From Thermoflexus hugenholtzii JAD2 (GTDB taxonomy: Bacteria > Chloroflexota > Chloroflexia > Chloroflexales > Roseiflexaceae): a DNA stretch of 64,000 bases. Made by a program: the position numbers and the translations under genes. Positions 1 to 11,388 of this stretch are shown here, piece by piece (position 1 is the first letter of the stretch; each line of letters opens with the position of its first letter). The stretch covers positions 1 to 64,000 of the forward strand of contig CAMCVW010000008.1 of NCBI GenBank assembly GCA_945881915.1. The letters are read 5' to 3'. The notes under the pieces are model-generated. The model did not search any database, had not been told where the DNA came from, and worked only from the letters and a program-made list of their open reading frames with translations.

Positions 1-575
1 GTCATGTCTTCGCAGTGACCGAAGTACGGCACACCGAGCATTTTGACGTACTCAAACACATTGCGCATCACGGTGGGGTCGCTGACGGGCACGCCATCGT
101 CCGAAAAGCCGATTGCTCCGGCTGCCACTAATTCGCGCATTGGGCTGAGTTCTTTGCCGGCGCGCCCGATGGTCGCGGCTGCGATGGGCAAAACCTCGGC
201 GTAGTTGGCTTTTTCGGCAGCGCGTTTGATGAGATCGATGACGGCCACACTGTCGGCGGCGGGGCGGGTGTTGGGCATACAGGCAACTACAGTGAACCCG
301 CCGGCTGCTGCGGCACGTGTGCCGGTGGCAATGGTCTCTTTGTGTTCTTCGCCGGGTTCGCGCAGATGGACGTGCAGATCAATCAGTCCCGGGCTGATGA
401 TGCGCCCGCTGGCGTCGATGACCGTGGTGCCCGTGGCTGTACGCACGCCGGCATCTGCAGGGAGCTCACCCTGGTAGCGGGCGACGACGAGACCATTATC
501 GATGAGCAGGCTGCCCAGCTCACTCTGGCGTGTATCTGGGTCAAAAATACGACCATTGGTAATCAAAATCGGCAT
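1..575 (-). CDS. pyrC: Dihydroorotase, N-terminal part (runs off the window)
   Basis: Cyclises carbamoyl aspartate to dihydroorotate, the third step of UMP synthesis, in the cytosol. Reading the minus strand from an ATG at 573-575 gives 191 codons open to the window edge. The HxH zinc-binding motif is visible as [13 protein letters not shown] around residue 67, followed by the family's MPNTRP segment and, near the edge, a GHCED stretch that should hold the next metal histidine. An AGAGGAA ribosome site lies just upstream of the start. It is the last visible gene of the pyrR-pyrB-pyrC operon, 26 nt after pyrB, so it should share the PyrR attenuator. The C-terminal half is outside the window. 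Confidence 0.95.
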   Translation of the reverse strand, partial: MPILITNGRIFDPDTRQSELGSLLIDNGLVVARYQGELPADAGVRTATGTTVIDASGRIISPGLIDLHVHLREPGEEHKETIATGTRAAAAGGFTVVACMPNTRPAADSVAVIDLIKRAAEKANYAEVLPIAAATIGRAGKELSPMRELVAAGAIGFSDDGVPVSDPTVMRNVFEYVKMLGVPYFGHCEDM

Positions 576-601
576 CGTATGATTCCTCTCTGATGAATGA
601 A

Positions 602-2256
<1,655 letters not shown>

Positions 2257-2272
2257 TTAAAGGCTTGTGAGC

Positions 2273-2301
2273 ATACTACTCCGTCGGTCCATAAATGTCA
2301 A
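2273..2301 (-). promoter_or_regulatory. Sigma-70-type promoter of the pyr operon
   Basis: On the minus strand a perfect -35 TTGACA (2296-2301) and a -10 TAGTAT (2273-2278) are separated by 17 bp. The predicted start of transcription is near 2266, so the PyrR box is transcribed within the first 40 nt. Confidence 0.75.
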
Positions 2302-2448
2302 CTCAGTATACCCACAGAGGAGCACGATCACGCAGAGACACGGGGAGGCAGATTGTGCTTGTATTGGGATTCTGCGGGCGACGTATACATTGCCCATGTA
2401 TGATGTGACAGAGGAAGTCTCTGAGTGCCAGCATGGTAAAAACGCTAA
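2302..2448. other. Non-coding stretch with one copy of an interspersed repeat
   Basis: No credible gene. It contains GATCACGCAGAGACACGG at about 2327-2344, which recurs nearly exactly at 2902-2919 in the next intergenic region. Confidence 0.5.
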
Positions 2449-2468
2449 GGGCGAGGTATACCTCGCCC
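2449..2468 (-). terminator. Palindrome, probable terminator of the 2TM gene
   Basis: A perfect 20-bp palindrome (GGGCGAGGTA and its complement) lies 46 bp after the stop of the minus-strand 2TM gene. A run of five T residues follows a few bases later on that strand, so the U-tract is displaced. Confidence 0.45.
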
Positions 2469-2514
2469 GCCAAACGGAATAATCGACTACCCCTTCCCAC
2501 GCCCTGACGTGAGG

Positions 2515-2811
2515 CTATTTGCTCTTTTGGATGCGGTCAATCTCGGCGTCGATGTCGGCGTCGGTTATCTCGCGCGGTGGGGTGCCATAAGCCGCCCGCC
2601 ATTGAAAGAACGCACCAATCCCCATGCCGAACATCGGCCATACCGGCCAGAAGTAGGTCCGTGGCGTGGTGAAAAACCAGACGATTGTCAGGATTAATGA
2701 AACCCCAAACCAGATCGACAAGTATTGTTGGAACGCATGCTGGCGTTTGATGCGTTTGCGTATTTGCTCGCGATATGCGTCAGATTGCTCGTTGTGTGAG
2801 ATTTCTTCCAT
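2515..2811 (-). CDS. 2TM-domain membrane protein
   Basis: A 98-residue protein with a charged N-terminal helix rich in Arg, Lys and Gln (to about residue 27), two membrane segments (about 30-47 and 53-68) and an acidic C-terminal helix. This matches the small 2TM-domain family, found alone or fused to sensor proteins; its function is unknown. The ATG has an AAGGAG site 7 nt upstream, and an extended -10 element (TGCTATAAT) lies about 40 bp further upstream. It stands alone between repeat-rich non-coding regions. Confidence 0.75.
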   Translation of the reverse strand: MEEISHNEQSDAYREQIRKRIKRQHAFQQYLSIWFGVSLILTIVWFFTTPRTYFWPVWPMFGMGIGAFFQWRAAYGTPPREITDADIDAEIDRIQKSK

Positions 2812-2852
2812 GGCGGTCTCCTTTTGGTTATTGAGTGGGTTTGGATACTTCG

Positions 2853-2861
2853 ATTATAGCA
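2853..2861 (-). promoter_or_regulatory. Extended -10 promoter element for the 2TM gene
   Basis: The minus strand reads TGCTATAAT, an extended -10 box, about 40 bp before the ATG at 2811. No convincing -35 is seen, which is common for extended -10 promoters. Confidence 0.45.
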
Positions 2862-3191
2862 AACGATATAACGGTGTCTCGCCTGCCCCACAGATCAGCA
2901 CGATCACGCAGAGACACGGAGAAGCAGAGTATGTACACGCAAGGCTGGGTGCATGCCCCCCGCGTACGGGTTGGGTGGCGCCGCCACGCAAGGCCGGGAG
3001 CATGCCCCCGGCGTACGGGGTGTGGCGGCGCCCGTCTCTGCGTTCTCAATTCCTCTGCGACTCCGCGTGATCGCTCCCCTATAACGGCCCTTTCCTACGC
3101 GTTCTCAATTCTTCCACGCCTCCGCGTGATCGCTCCCTTCCCCCGTCAACTGATATCTGCTCACTGATTCCTGCTACCTTCGCGCTTTGAG

Positions 3192-4175
<984 letters not shown>

Positions 4176-4189
4176 CGACATCCTACATA

Positions 4190-4220
4190 CAGCGAGTCAC
4201 CCAGTGGCTCGCTGTTTTTT
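4190..4220 (+). terminator. Intrinsic terminator of mdh
   Basis: Hairpin with arms CAGCGAGTCA and TGGCTCGCTG followed by six T residues, beginning 15 bp after the mdh stop. Confidence 0.9.
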
Positions 4221-4234
4221 GTGGAGAACCGACC

Positions 4235-5140
4235 ATGATGCACCTCCTCGAGAACAACTTCTGGCAATTGGGCGTTTTGCCCAATAGTGGTGGCTCGATT
4301 GCGTATGCCCGGGTACAGCGTGCAGGCGCGTGGCATGATTTTTTTCGACCGACTCCCGAGGCAGACACCACCGATGCGCTCAAGACCGCGAGCTACCCGT
4401 TGATTCCCTGGTCAAATCGCATCAGAGCTGGCAAGATGACGTTCCAGGGTGTGACGTATCTCATGCGTGCAGATTGGCCTGACGGCACCGCCATTCATGG
4501 TGTGGTGCGCGAATATGCACTTGCCGTCGTCTCTGCGGATGAACACCATATCCGCATGACGTTCGATTCCCTGCAGCATGCTGCGGTGAATTTTCCTTTT
4601 GCATTCTCTGCTTGGATCGAATACCGACTCGAAGGCAACAACTTCACCACCCGCGTCGGAGTGGCGAACGCAGATACATCGCCCATGCCGGCAGGTTTTG
4701 GCACGCATCCATTTCTGATGCGCAGCCTGACAAGCCCGAGCGATGTGCTGTCACTCGAAATTCCGTGTAGTCACGCGTTCCCACTGGTGGATTGCATGCC
4801 GGTTGGCGCTCCAGTGCCGGTCGAACCACGGCTCGATTACCAGCAGATGCGCCCGTTGGGTAATGTTTTTGTCGATGATTGTCTGACGAATCGCACCCTG
4901 GGCAAACCCATCCGTTTTTTCTATCCCGAATCCAACACTCAGATCACGCATTGGATGGACCATCTGTATCGCAATGTGATTGTCTACATGCCGGTCGACT
5001 TCCCCTATATCGCCGTTGAACCTGTCACGAACACAAATGATGGCTTCAATATGTTGGCGCAGGGTATTGCCGACCATCATGTGTTTGTGTTGCAGCCAGG
5101 TGAAGCGCGCGAAGCGATGTGTGGATACATCCTAGAATAG
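4235..5140 (+). CDS. Aldose 1-epimerase family protein
   Basis: Galactose-mutarotase-like protein that would interconvert alpha and beta anomers of sugars or act on sugar phosphates. The 301-residue protein starts at the ATG at 4235 (or the adjacent one at 4238) after a GGAGA site. Family residues: WSNRIRAGKM near the N-terminus, the histidine in AIHGVVR, a second histidine in GFGTHPFL, and the catalytic glutamate in VEPVTNTNDGFN near the C-terminus. The order and spacing fit the GalM/YihR fold. It is followed after 23 nt by a phosphatase gene, probably in one operon. The true substrate cannot be read from the sequence. Confidence 0.85.
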   Translation: MMHLLENNFWQLGVLPNSGGSIAYARVQRAGAWHDFFRPTPEADTTDALKTASYPLIPWSNRIRAGKMTFQGVTYLMRADWPDGTAIHGVVREYALAVVSADEHHIRMTFDSLQHAAVNFPFAFSAWIEYRLEGNNFTTRVGVANADTSPMPAGFGTHPFLMRSLTSPSDVLSLEIPCSHAFPLVDCMPVGAPVPVEPRLDYQQMRPLGNVFVDDCLTNRTLGKPIRFFYPESNTQITHWMDHLYRNVIVYMPVDFPYIAVEPVTNTNDGFNMLAQGIADHHVFVLQPGEAREAMCGYILE

Positions 5141-5163
5141 TATTTTGGGAGCAGGTTTGTCAG

Positions 5164-5889
5164 ATGCACGAACGAGATGTGCTGCTGGATGGCATGGTAA
5201 ATGTGCGGGATCTGGGAGGATTCCGCACCAAAACCGGGCAGACCACACGCTACAGCGTGTTTCTGCGCGGGGATGCTCCATATCGAATTTCTGACAGTGC
5301 ACGGCACCGTGTTGTCGAGCAAGGGCTGCACACGGTCATCGACATGCGCTATGCACACGAAGTAGCACAACGCCCCAATCGATTTGCCGGGTACCCAGGT
5401 GTGGATTTTCATCATATTCCGCTGTATGTCGAAACGACGTACATGGGCATGATTCGCCAGTTTCGTGACCTCGGTAGCTGGTACTGCACCATTCTTGATC
5501 AGGGCGGGAACCCCATACGCGACGTTTTGCATGTGTTGGCGCGCGCAGAAGGTGTGTGCTTATTGCATTGCTATATCGGCAAGGACCGTACGGGTATATT
5601 GAGTGCTCTGCTGCTCAACGTGGTTGGGGTGTCGGAGGCGGACATCATCGCAGACTATCTGCAAAGCCAAGAGAATTTGCGGGCAATTCATGCCGAACTC
5701 GAGGGCGTTCGACCGTTTTTTGTGACCAAATCCCAATTCGAAAACATTGTTTCAGCCAAGCGAGAATTCATCACTGCACTGCTTGCGCATCTCTCTCAAC
5801 AATATTCGGATGCAGAAGGCTATATGCGCGCTATCGGTGTCCCCGAGGAAGATATCGCTACCCTCAGGCAAAAACTCATCGTGCCGTAA
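5164..5889 (+). CDS. Tyrosine-protein phosphatase (Y_phosphatase3 / MptpB-like)
   Basis: Cys-based phosphatase of the MptpB/IphP/LipA group, which removes phosphate from phosphotyrosine and sometimes lipid or sugar phosphates. The 241-residue protein has the N-terminal NVRDLGGF motif, the DMR segment, and the P-loop HCYIGKDRTG with nucleophile Cys136 and Arg142. The lysine after glycine in the loop is typical of this subgroup. The ATG at 5164 follows GGGAGCAGG. It has no signal peptide, so it is probably cytosolic. Co-transcription with the aldose epimerase hints at a carbohydrate link, but that is inference. Confidence 0.9.
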   Translation: MHERDVLLDGMVNVRDLGGFRTKTGQTTRYSVFLRGDAPYRISDSARHRVVEQGLHTVIDMRYAHEVAQRPNRFAGYPGVDFHHIPLYVETTYMGMIRQFRDLGSWYCTILDQGGNPIRDVLHVLARAEGVCLLHCYIGKDRTGILSALLLNVVGVSEADIIADYLQSQENLRAIHAELEGVRPFFVTKSQFENIVSAKREFITALLAHLSQQYSDAEGYMRAIGVPEEDIATLRQKLIVP

Positions 5890-5897
5890 ATTGACGA

Positions 5898-6533
5898 TTA
5901 CGCATTGCTGATGATTGGCACTTCGTGAATGTGGCTCCCATTGAGTGCGATGCGCAACACAAAATCTGCAACGTTCGCGCGTGAGGCGCGGACGTTGGTT
6001 TTTTTGTGGCGCATCTCGACGGAATAGCGACCATCAAACGGTTCGTCGGTGAGTTGATGTGTACACACGAGTGTCCAGTCAAATCGAGAGGCGCGGATGC
6101 CCGCACTGTACTGTTCACTGATGCGCATCCAACGGGCGTGAGACGGTGTCATGAACATGCGTCTCATCCCGGTAGAGACCACCCCTGCAAGACTCTCTGT
6201 GTCCAGAATCAATGATTCACCGATCGCAACAATGCGTTTAATGTGATTGCGTTCCATCGATTGCAGAATAGTGTGCAAGATATGCGCGTGGTTTTCTTCT
6301 GCGGCGGTCTTTGTCGGTGCAATGACCGTGATGACTGCTTCTGCTGCCTGTAATGCGCGTCCGACCTGAAATTCGTCGTTTGCATCGCCGACGACGACAC
6401 GCATCCGCTCGTGTGAGAGCGGTAGTTTATTGGGCTTTCGGACAAATGCCGTGACATCATGACCCAGTGCAATTGCAAGTCGCACCAAATGATTCCCCGT
6501 TCGTCCGCCTGCCCCAAAAATGACTATACGCAT
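5898..6533 (-). CDS. NAD(P)-binding protein, atypical SDR (NmrA / biliverdin-reductase-B-like)
   Basis: A 211-residue single Rossmann-fold protein. The nucleotide loop GAGGRTGNHLV is at residues 8-18 and an Arg-Lys pair after beta-2 (AFVRKPNK) suggests NADPH. The segment RIVAIGES replaces the usual active-site region and no YxxxK is evident, as in atypical SDRs that act as flavin or quinone reductases or as sensors. It converges with the phosphatase gene with only 8 nt between the stops. Substrate unknown. Confidence 0.8.
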   Translation of the reverse strand: MRIVIFGAGGRTGNHLVRLAIALGHDVTAFVRKPNKLPLSHERMRVVVGDANDEFQVGRALQAAEAVITVIAPTKTAAEENHAHILHTILQSMERNHIKRIVAIGESLILDTESLAGVVSTGMRRMFMTPSHARWMRISEQYSAGIRASRFDWTLVCTHQLTDEPFDGRYSVEMRHKKTNVRASRANVADFVLRIALNGSHIHEVPIISNA

Positions 6534-6741
6534 ATCACCTGAATCCCATGTTCTGCGAGCAAAATCGCAGAAGCGAACGGTTTCGAATCTGTTTGATTAC
6601 TTTGATGAACACATTATACCCGCCTTGTGGCAGGTTGCGTCATGAAATTGTAATACATACACGCCCATTCTCAGATGCGATGCATCACAATATCTATACA
6701 CACTATGACGCATTGTCCAACACCAAGAAGGAATGGACTCC

Positions 6742-7314
6742 ATGCCAAAGAAAAGCCCTGATGCAAAGACACAAAATCTCATTGCACGTACATGCGCAGA
6801 CTGTGGTATGCCGATTCGGCGTTCGCTCAGGAATTGCTCGTCCTGTGGTCGTCCACTGACGCAGCGGCAGTCAATTTTGCGGAGTATCTGGGCACTCCTG
6901 ACATTTTGGCTGACCGTTCTCGGTACCATCTATGTCCTGGTAGGTGTACTGCGGTTTGTTGCTCCCATAACCCTGCGAGTCACATGCACCGCACAGGTCG
7001 TCCCGCCACGACTCCTGTTGGTTCCGACTGCAACGTATACCGAGCTGTTGAGTTCAGGTGATTGCTCCGTCCCTCGGGGTTCCGTGATGTTGTTGACGAG
7101 TGTGCCAGAGTGGTTGGTTGCTGCAGCGCTGCGTGACGAAAAGGTGTGGTCCGGTCAGTTGTACCTCCGTGCAGAAGCAGTCACTGCCCCGCTGCGCTCC
7201 GCCATTCCTGCGAACGAGCGCGCAATCCAGACGACGTTGAGCTCTGCATGGCTGAGCGCTATCAGTGATTTGTGTGCGCCCACGTGGATCGCACGTTGGT
7301 GTATGGCGCGCTGA
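6742..7314 (+). CDS. Zinc-ribbon membrane protein (first of a tandem pair)
   Basis: Uncharacterised 190-residue protein. A compact zinc ribbon CADCGMPIRRSLRNCSSCG lies in the first 35 residues, followed by one strong membrane segment (about residues 53-75) and a C-terminal region of about 115 residues without recognised domain. The ribbon should face the cytosol. The ATG at 6742 follows AAGGA with good spacing; an in-frame ATG at 6733 overlaps that site. The next gene, starting 5 nt after this stop, has the same plan and equal order of elements, so the two look like a duplicated pair. Function unknown. Confidence 0.6.
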   Translation: MPKKSPDAKTQNLIARTCADCGMPIRRSLRNCSSCGRPLTQRQSILRSIWALLTFWLTVLGTIYVLVGVLRFVAPITLRVTCTAQVVPPRLLLVPTATYTELLSSGDCSVPRGSVMLLTSVPEWLVAAALRDEKVWSGQLYLRAEAVTAPLRSAIPANERAIQTTLSSAWLSAISDLCAPTWIARWCMAR

Positions 7315-7318
7315 CAAG

Positions 7319-7810
7319 ATGGCAAAACATAATTGGCAGACAACCGAACGCATGTGTATCTCTTGTGGGGCGGTGGTTCGCCGCGACATACAGCCCTGTG
7401 GTCGTTGTGGTGGTGCGCTCGAATGGAATGCCGTCGACTTCGTCATGACTGCAGTACGTGTGTTTGTCCGTGTCATTGCAGCGGCAGTACTTATACCGGT
7501 GTTGTTGTATCTCTTGGGTACCCTCAGCCCACTGCAGGTGGTCATCGAACGTGATGCAGCTGCGATGCGTGCCAACGGGGCCTGCGTTGTCGCTATGACT
7601 GCGGTAAAAACATTGATACAAATCCGGCCACAATGTCCGGTAGTCCATACTGCTATGCCGTTCCCCACGCAGGCACGGACAGTGCTGTTGGCATGGGATG
7701 CAGTACGCAGTGCCCCCTGGGCATTCGGCATCATGACAGTGTATGATGAGATATTCATGGCTGTCGACGCGTTCATTGTCTGGATAGCGGCGACTGTGAC
7801 CACAGAATAA
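7319..7810 (+). CDS. Zinc-ribbon membrane protein (second of a tandem pair)
   Basis: Uncharacterised 163-residue protein with an N-terminal zinc ribbon (CISCG, then CGRCG 14 residues later), one long membrane segment (about residues 41-67) and a C-terminal soluble part ending in a hydrophobic helix. It lies 4 nt downstream of its neighbour and shares its architecture but little obvious sequence outside the ribbon. The start at 7319 is chosen because it begins just before the ribbon; no strong ribosome site is seen, so it is probably translated by coupling. Confidence 0.55.
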   Translation: MAKHNWQTTERMCISCGAVVRRDIQPCGRCGGALEWNAVDFVMTAVRVFVRVIAAAVLIPVLLYLLGTLSPLQVVIERDAAAMRANGACVVAMTAVKTLIQIRPQCPVVHTAMPFPTQARTVLLAWDAVRSAPWAFGIMTVYDEIFMAVDAFIVWIAATVTTE

Positions 7811-7869
7811 TCATTCCCAACGCATCCTCGTCACAGCGGTCGTGGTGTTGGTATAGAACGGTTACCTCA

Positions 7870-8730
7870 TTGACCAATCCCATGCTCAATCCGCAACACG
7901 TGCGTGAGACACTGCGTAATCTCGATGTCCGTCCGACGCGAGGGATGGGCCAAAACTTCCTCATCGACAAAAATGCACTCGATACCATCGTAGGCGCAGC
8001 CCATCTCGATGACCAGTCCGTCGTCGTAGAAGTTGGGCCCGGATTGGGTGTTTTGACGTGGGAACTCGTGCATGTCGCCGGTTCGGTCACGGCCATCGAA
8101 CTCGATACCCGCTTGGCGAATCGCCTCGCACGGGTATATGCAGATGCCCCGCAGTTGACGTTGGTCAACCAAGATATATTGCAGACGGATATCGCTGCCC
8201 TCACGCAGCACCGGCCATACCAGGTCGTTGCCAACCTCCCCTATGCAATCACGTCGCCGGTGTTGCGCCACTTCCTCGAATCGGCCAATCCGCCGACATC
8301 AATGGTGGTGCTCGTCCAGCGTGAAGTCGCCCAACGCATCTGTGCGCAACCCGGTGATATGTCGATTTTGGCGCATGGGATTCAGGTGCGCGCGATTCCC
8401 GAACTCATCGCAGTCGTGCCACCAGAGTCTTTTTTCCCTGCGCCCGAAGTACACTCGGCGGTGATGCGCTTGACCCTGCGCGACAAACCGTTGATCGAGC
8501 CCGAGCGCGAGGCGAAGGTTTTTCGCATCCTCAAAGCAGGCTTTTTGCACGCCCGCAAACAATTGGGCAACAGTTTGTCTGGTGGGCTCGCCGCCCATGG
8601 CATCAAAATCGAACGCAGCGACGCCCAAGCAGCTTTGGTGGCTGCGGGGATTGACCCAGCCCGCCGCGCCGAGACGCTGTCGTTTGCGGAATGGATTGCA
8701 GTCACGGAAAAGTTAGATATCAGTTATTAG
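7870..8730 (+). CDS. rsmA: 16S rRNA dimethyladenosine transferase
   Basis: KsgA/RsmA dimethylates A1518 and A1519 of 16S rRNA during small-subunit maturation, using SAM. Motifs: the N-terminal GQNFL, SAM loop EVGPGLGVLT, acidic AIELD, and the catalytic NLPYAITSPV. The C-terminal helical domain carries FFPAPEVHSAV, typical of the family. Length with the TTG at 7870 is 286 residues; an ATG at 7882 would give 282, and the choice cannot be settled. It is monocistronic. Confidence 0.95.
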   Translation: MTNPMLNPQHVRETLRNLDVRPTRGMGQNFLIDKNALDTIVGAAHLDDQSVVVEVGPGLGVLTWELVHVAGSVTAIELDTRLANRLARVYADAPQLTLVNQDILQTDIAALTQHRPYQVVANLPYAITSPVLRHFLESANPPTSMVVLVQREVAQRICAQPGDMSILAHGIQVRAIPELIAVVPPESFFPAPEVHSAVMRLTLRDKPLIEPEREAKVFRILKAGFLHARKQLGNSLSGGLAAHGIKIERSDAQAALVAAGIDPARRAETLSFAEWIAVTEKLDISY

Positions 8731-8906
8731 GTATCAGTTATCAGTGCTGCGATAGTACAAGTCAGATGCGTGCGCCAAGCGCCGAATCTGACTCTTTGAA
8801 TTCTTATAGACAAGAAAAATCTGGAATCAAGAAAAAATGAAAACCTTCAGCAGACTTCGTTGATAGCAAATCTCCTCACTACTACCTACTCACTGATAAC
8901 TACTAA
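8731..8906. repeat. AT-rich spacer with short inverted repeats
   Basis: No gene. The left end has repeated TATCAGTTAT blocks and the right end has CACTGATAACTACT, roughly the inverse. Similar ACTGATA-CTCACTGAT text occurs at about 3150-3170. It lies between the convergent rsmA and GH95 genes. Confidence 0.4.
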
Positions 8907-11282
8907 TTACTCACTATCCAACAATTTCCATTCATAGTGGACGCCGGCTTTGAACGTGAAGGTATCGCCAGACACCACAACGCCGCGTGACGACACATCG
9001 CGGATATCGAACGGTGCGTGGACGACCACCGACTGTGTCGTCTCGCTGACGATGAAGGCCTCGACAAACGCCTCGTTCTTCCACTCGATGTCAATCGTGA
9101 TGCCGCCGCGCAGGCGGATGCCGGTGAGTTTGCCGGTGCGCCAGGCTTTGGGGATGGCGGGAAAGAGGGTGATGACACCGGCGTGGCTCTGCACGATCAT
9201 CTCGGCAATGGCGGCGGGTGAACCGAGGCTGCCGTCGATTTGGAATGGTGGATGTGACCCGAGCATGCTGGGGTAGGTCGAATCACGCAGCAAACGGTGT
9301 AGCACCGCCAGTGCTGCTTCGCCGTCGCCCAACCGTGCATAACACGCTGCCACCCAGGCAGCACTCCAACCGGTGTGGCCGCCGCCATGGGCCAAACGCA
9401 CTGCGAGGCTTTCGCGGGATGCTGCGGCCAGGTCGGGCGTGCCCCATGGTGTAATCTCGGCCGACGGGTAGAGCCCATACAGGTGCGAGATGTGTCGGTG
9501 CCCTGGTTCGGATTCGGCCGGTTGATGTCGCCACTCCTGCAGACGACCGTCAGCACCGATGATGGGTGCAGGCAAGCGCGGCAGGGCCGCGCGGATCTCG
9601 GCGAGCCATGGTTCGTCGAGCGCCAACCGCTCTGCCATGTCGAGGCAGGCCAGCCAGAGTGCGCGCGTCATGGCAATGTCAGCCTCGCTGCCGATCGACA
9701 CGCCGCAGGCTTGTCCATCTGCAGCCACAAACAGATTCTCGGGCGAGGTCGACGGACTGCTCTGCAGCGTGCCATCGGGTTGCGTTTGTAGCCAATCGAG
9801 GTGGAATTCTGCAGCGCCACGCAGCAACGGCAGCGCACGTTCACGTGCAAAGACGTCGTCATTGCTGAATAGGTATTCTTCGTAGACATGCAAACACAAC
9901 CACGCTGCCGAGTAAGGCCAGAGGAACCAGACGGCTTTGCCTTTGACGGCATTCGCTTGGGCCCAAATATCGGTGTTGTGGTGGGCAGTCCAACCGCGGC
10001 ATCCATACGCTGCAGCGGCGCGGGCGCCGTCGACGGCGAGATGCTCGATGAGGTCGGTCAGCGGGGCCTGGCACTCGCGTAGATTGGTGGTCAAGGCTGC
10101 CCAATAATTCATCTGGGTGTTGATGTTGATGGTGTAGTTGCTACTCCACGCCGGCCGCGGATTGTCATTCCAGATGCCCTGCAGATTGGCTGCTTGGGTG
10201 CCTGGTTGCGACGACGAAATCAACAAATAGCGGCCCATGTTGTAGAGCAATGCGAGCAATCCGACATCATCCGCAGGGGCATCCACCGGTGCATGCGAAG
10301 ACGCATGGCCGTGATAGCGCACGGTGGTATCGAGCGTGTCTTGGGCGTCGGCGTGCAGACGACGCAGGCGCTCGTCGGTGGGCAAATCACTACGGGCAGG
10401 CTTGATGACCAGCGCACTACGCCCATAGAGTGGGCTATACGCAGCGACGTGGCGGCGGTGCGCCCCCGTCCGCGTGAAGTGGCCTAACGATTGCCAGGCG
10501 CGATGTTTTTCGTCAGCAGTCGCAGGTTCCTGGAACGAAACGAAGCTCGTCGCCGCGCTCACAATAATCGTGCAGTGCGTGGCATCGGTGACGTGGACGC
10601 CGTCTTCGTCGGTTGTCAAAATGCCATCGTGCGAATCAATATGCGCCATGGTGCAACTGCGCATGCCTTCGCCCTCACCCGCATAAGGAGTGTCAGTATT
10701 GACATAACTGGGTTCGACATGCAACGGCGCTGCCCCCAGCAGGGTGATGGTACGCTTCGCGACGGTGTGCGTCTGGGTGTAGCGACTGGTCAGTCCGATA
10801 CTCAGTGACAACTCACCCGTGACATCGGCGTCGTAGTGAATCACCAGCACATCATCGGGAATACTGACGAACGAGCGGCGTAGATACGTCACGCCATTGC
10901 TCACAAAACGGGTCGAAGCGGTAGCCGTCGTCAAATCGAGGTCACGCACGTATTCTGTGACGGGATGGGTCAAGAGGGTCGTCAGCTGCAGTTCGGCCAA
11001 AGGCAAGTACGACTGGGTCCAGCGTTGTGTGAGGGTGGCTTCGGCGTGTTGTTCGGCGCCGTGCACATCGCCATTGGCCAGCATGGTGCGAATCTTGGCT
11101 ACGTCTGCCTGGCGGTCGGGGTGCACGCTATCTATCGGCGCTCCCGACCAAAACGTATCTTCGTTGAGCGCATAGCGCTCGTGCATCGCTTCGCCGTAGA
11201 CCATTGCGCCCAGACGGCCGTTGCCGATGGGTAATGCTTCTACCCAGTCTGTTGCGGGTTTTGTATACCAGAGTCGTTGCAT
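8907..11282 (-). CDS. Glycoside hydrolase family 95 (alpha-L-fucosidase / alpha-L-galactosidase)
   Basis: An inverting enzyme that would release terminal fucose or L-galactose. The 791-residue protein starts [29 protein letters not shown], the N-terminal beta domain signature, and has the (alpha/alpha)6 catalytic region with NINTQMNYW containing the N-x-N pair, HHNTDIW, DGRLQEW and [13 protein letters not shown], then FQIDGSLG with the family's conserved aspartate. There is no signal peptide, so unlike many GH95 enzymes it should act in the cytosol on imported oligosaccharides. No transporter is adjacent; it is followed upstream by gpmI in the same direction after 106 bp. Confidence 0.92.
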   Translation of the reverse strand: [791 protein letters not shown]

Positions 11283-11322
11283 CGTTGCCTCGCTGTGTTG
11301 GTGTGGTGTTGTGTGTGATTCG

Positions 11323-11331
11323 ATTATGCCA
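11323..11331 (-). promoter_or_regulatory. Possible extended -10 element for the GH95 gene
   Basis: The minus strand reads TGGCATAAT about 40 bp before the start. The following bases (CGAA) match those after the similar element at 2853. Confidence 0.3.
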
Positions 11332-11388
11332 CACGCCGGTCATCACTTGTGGTGACAACCAGCGTGTGTATGGCAGTGCGCACGTGTC

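Noticed and set aside
2936-3136. CRISPR array
   Set aside because: Only two copies each of two different units (49 and 59 bp), no regular spacers and no cas genes.
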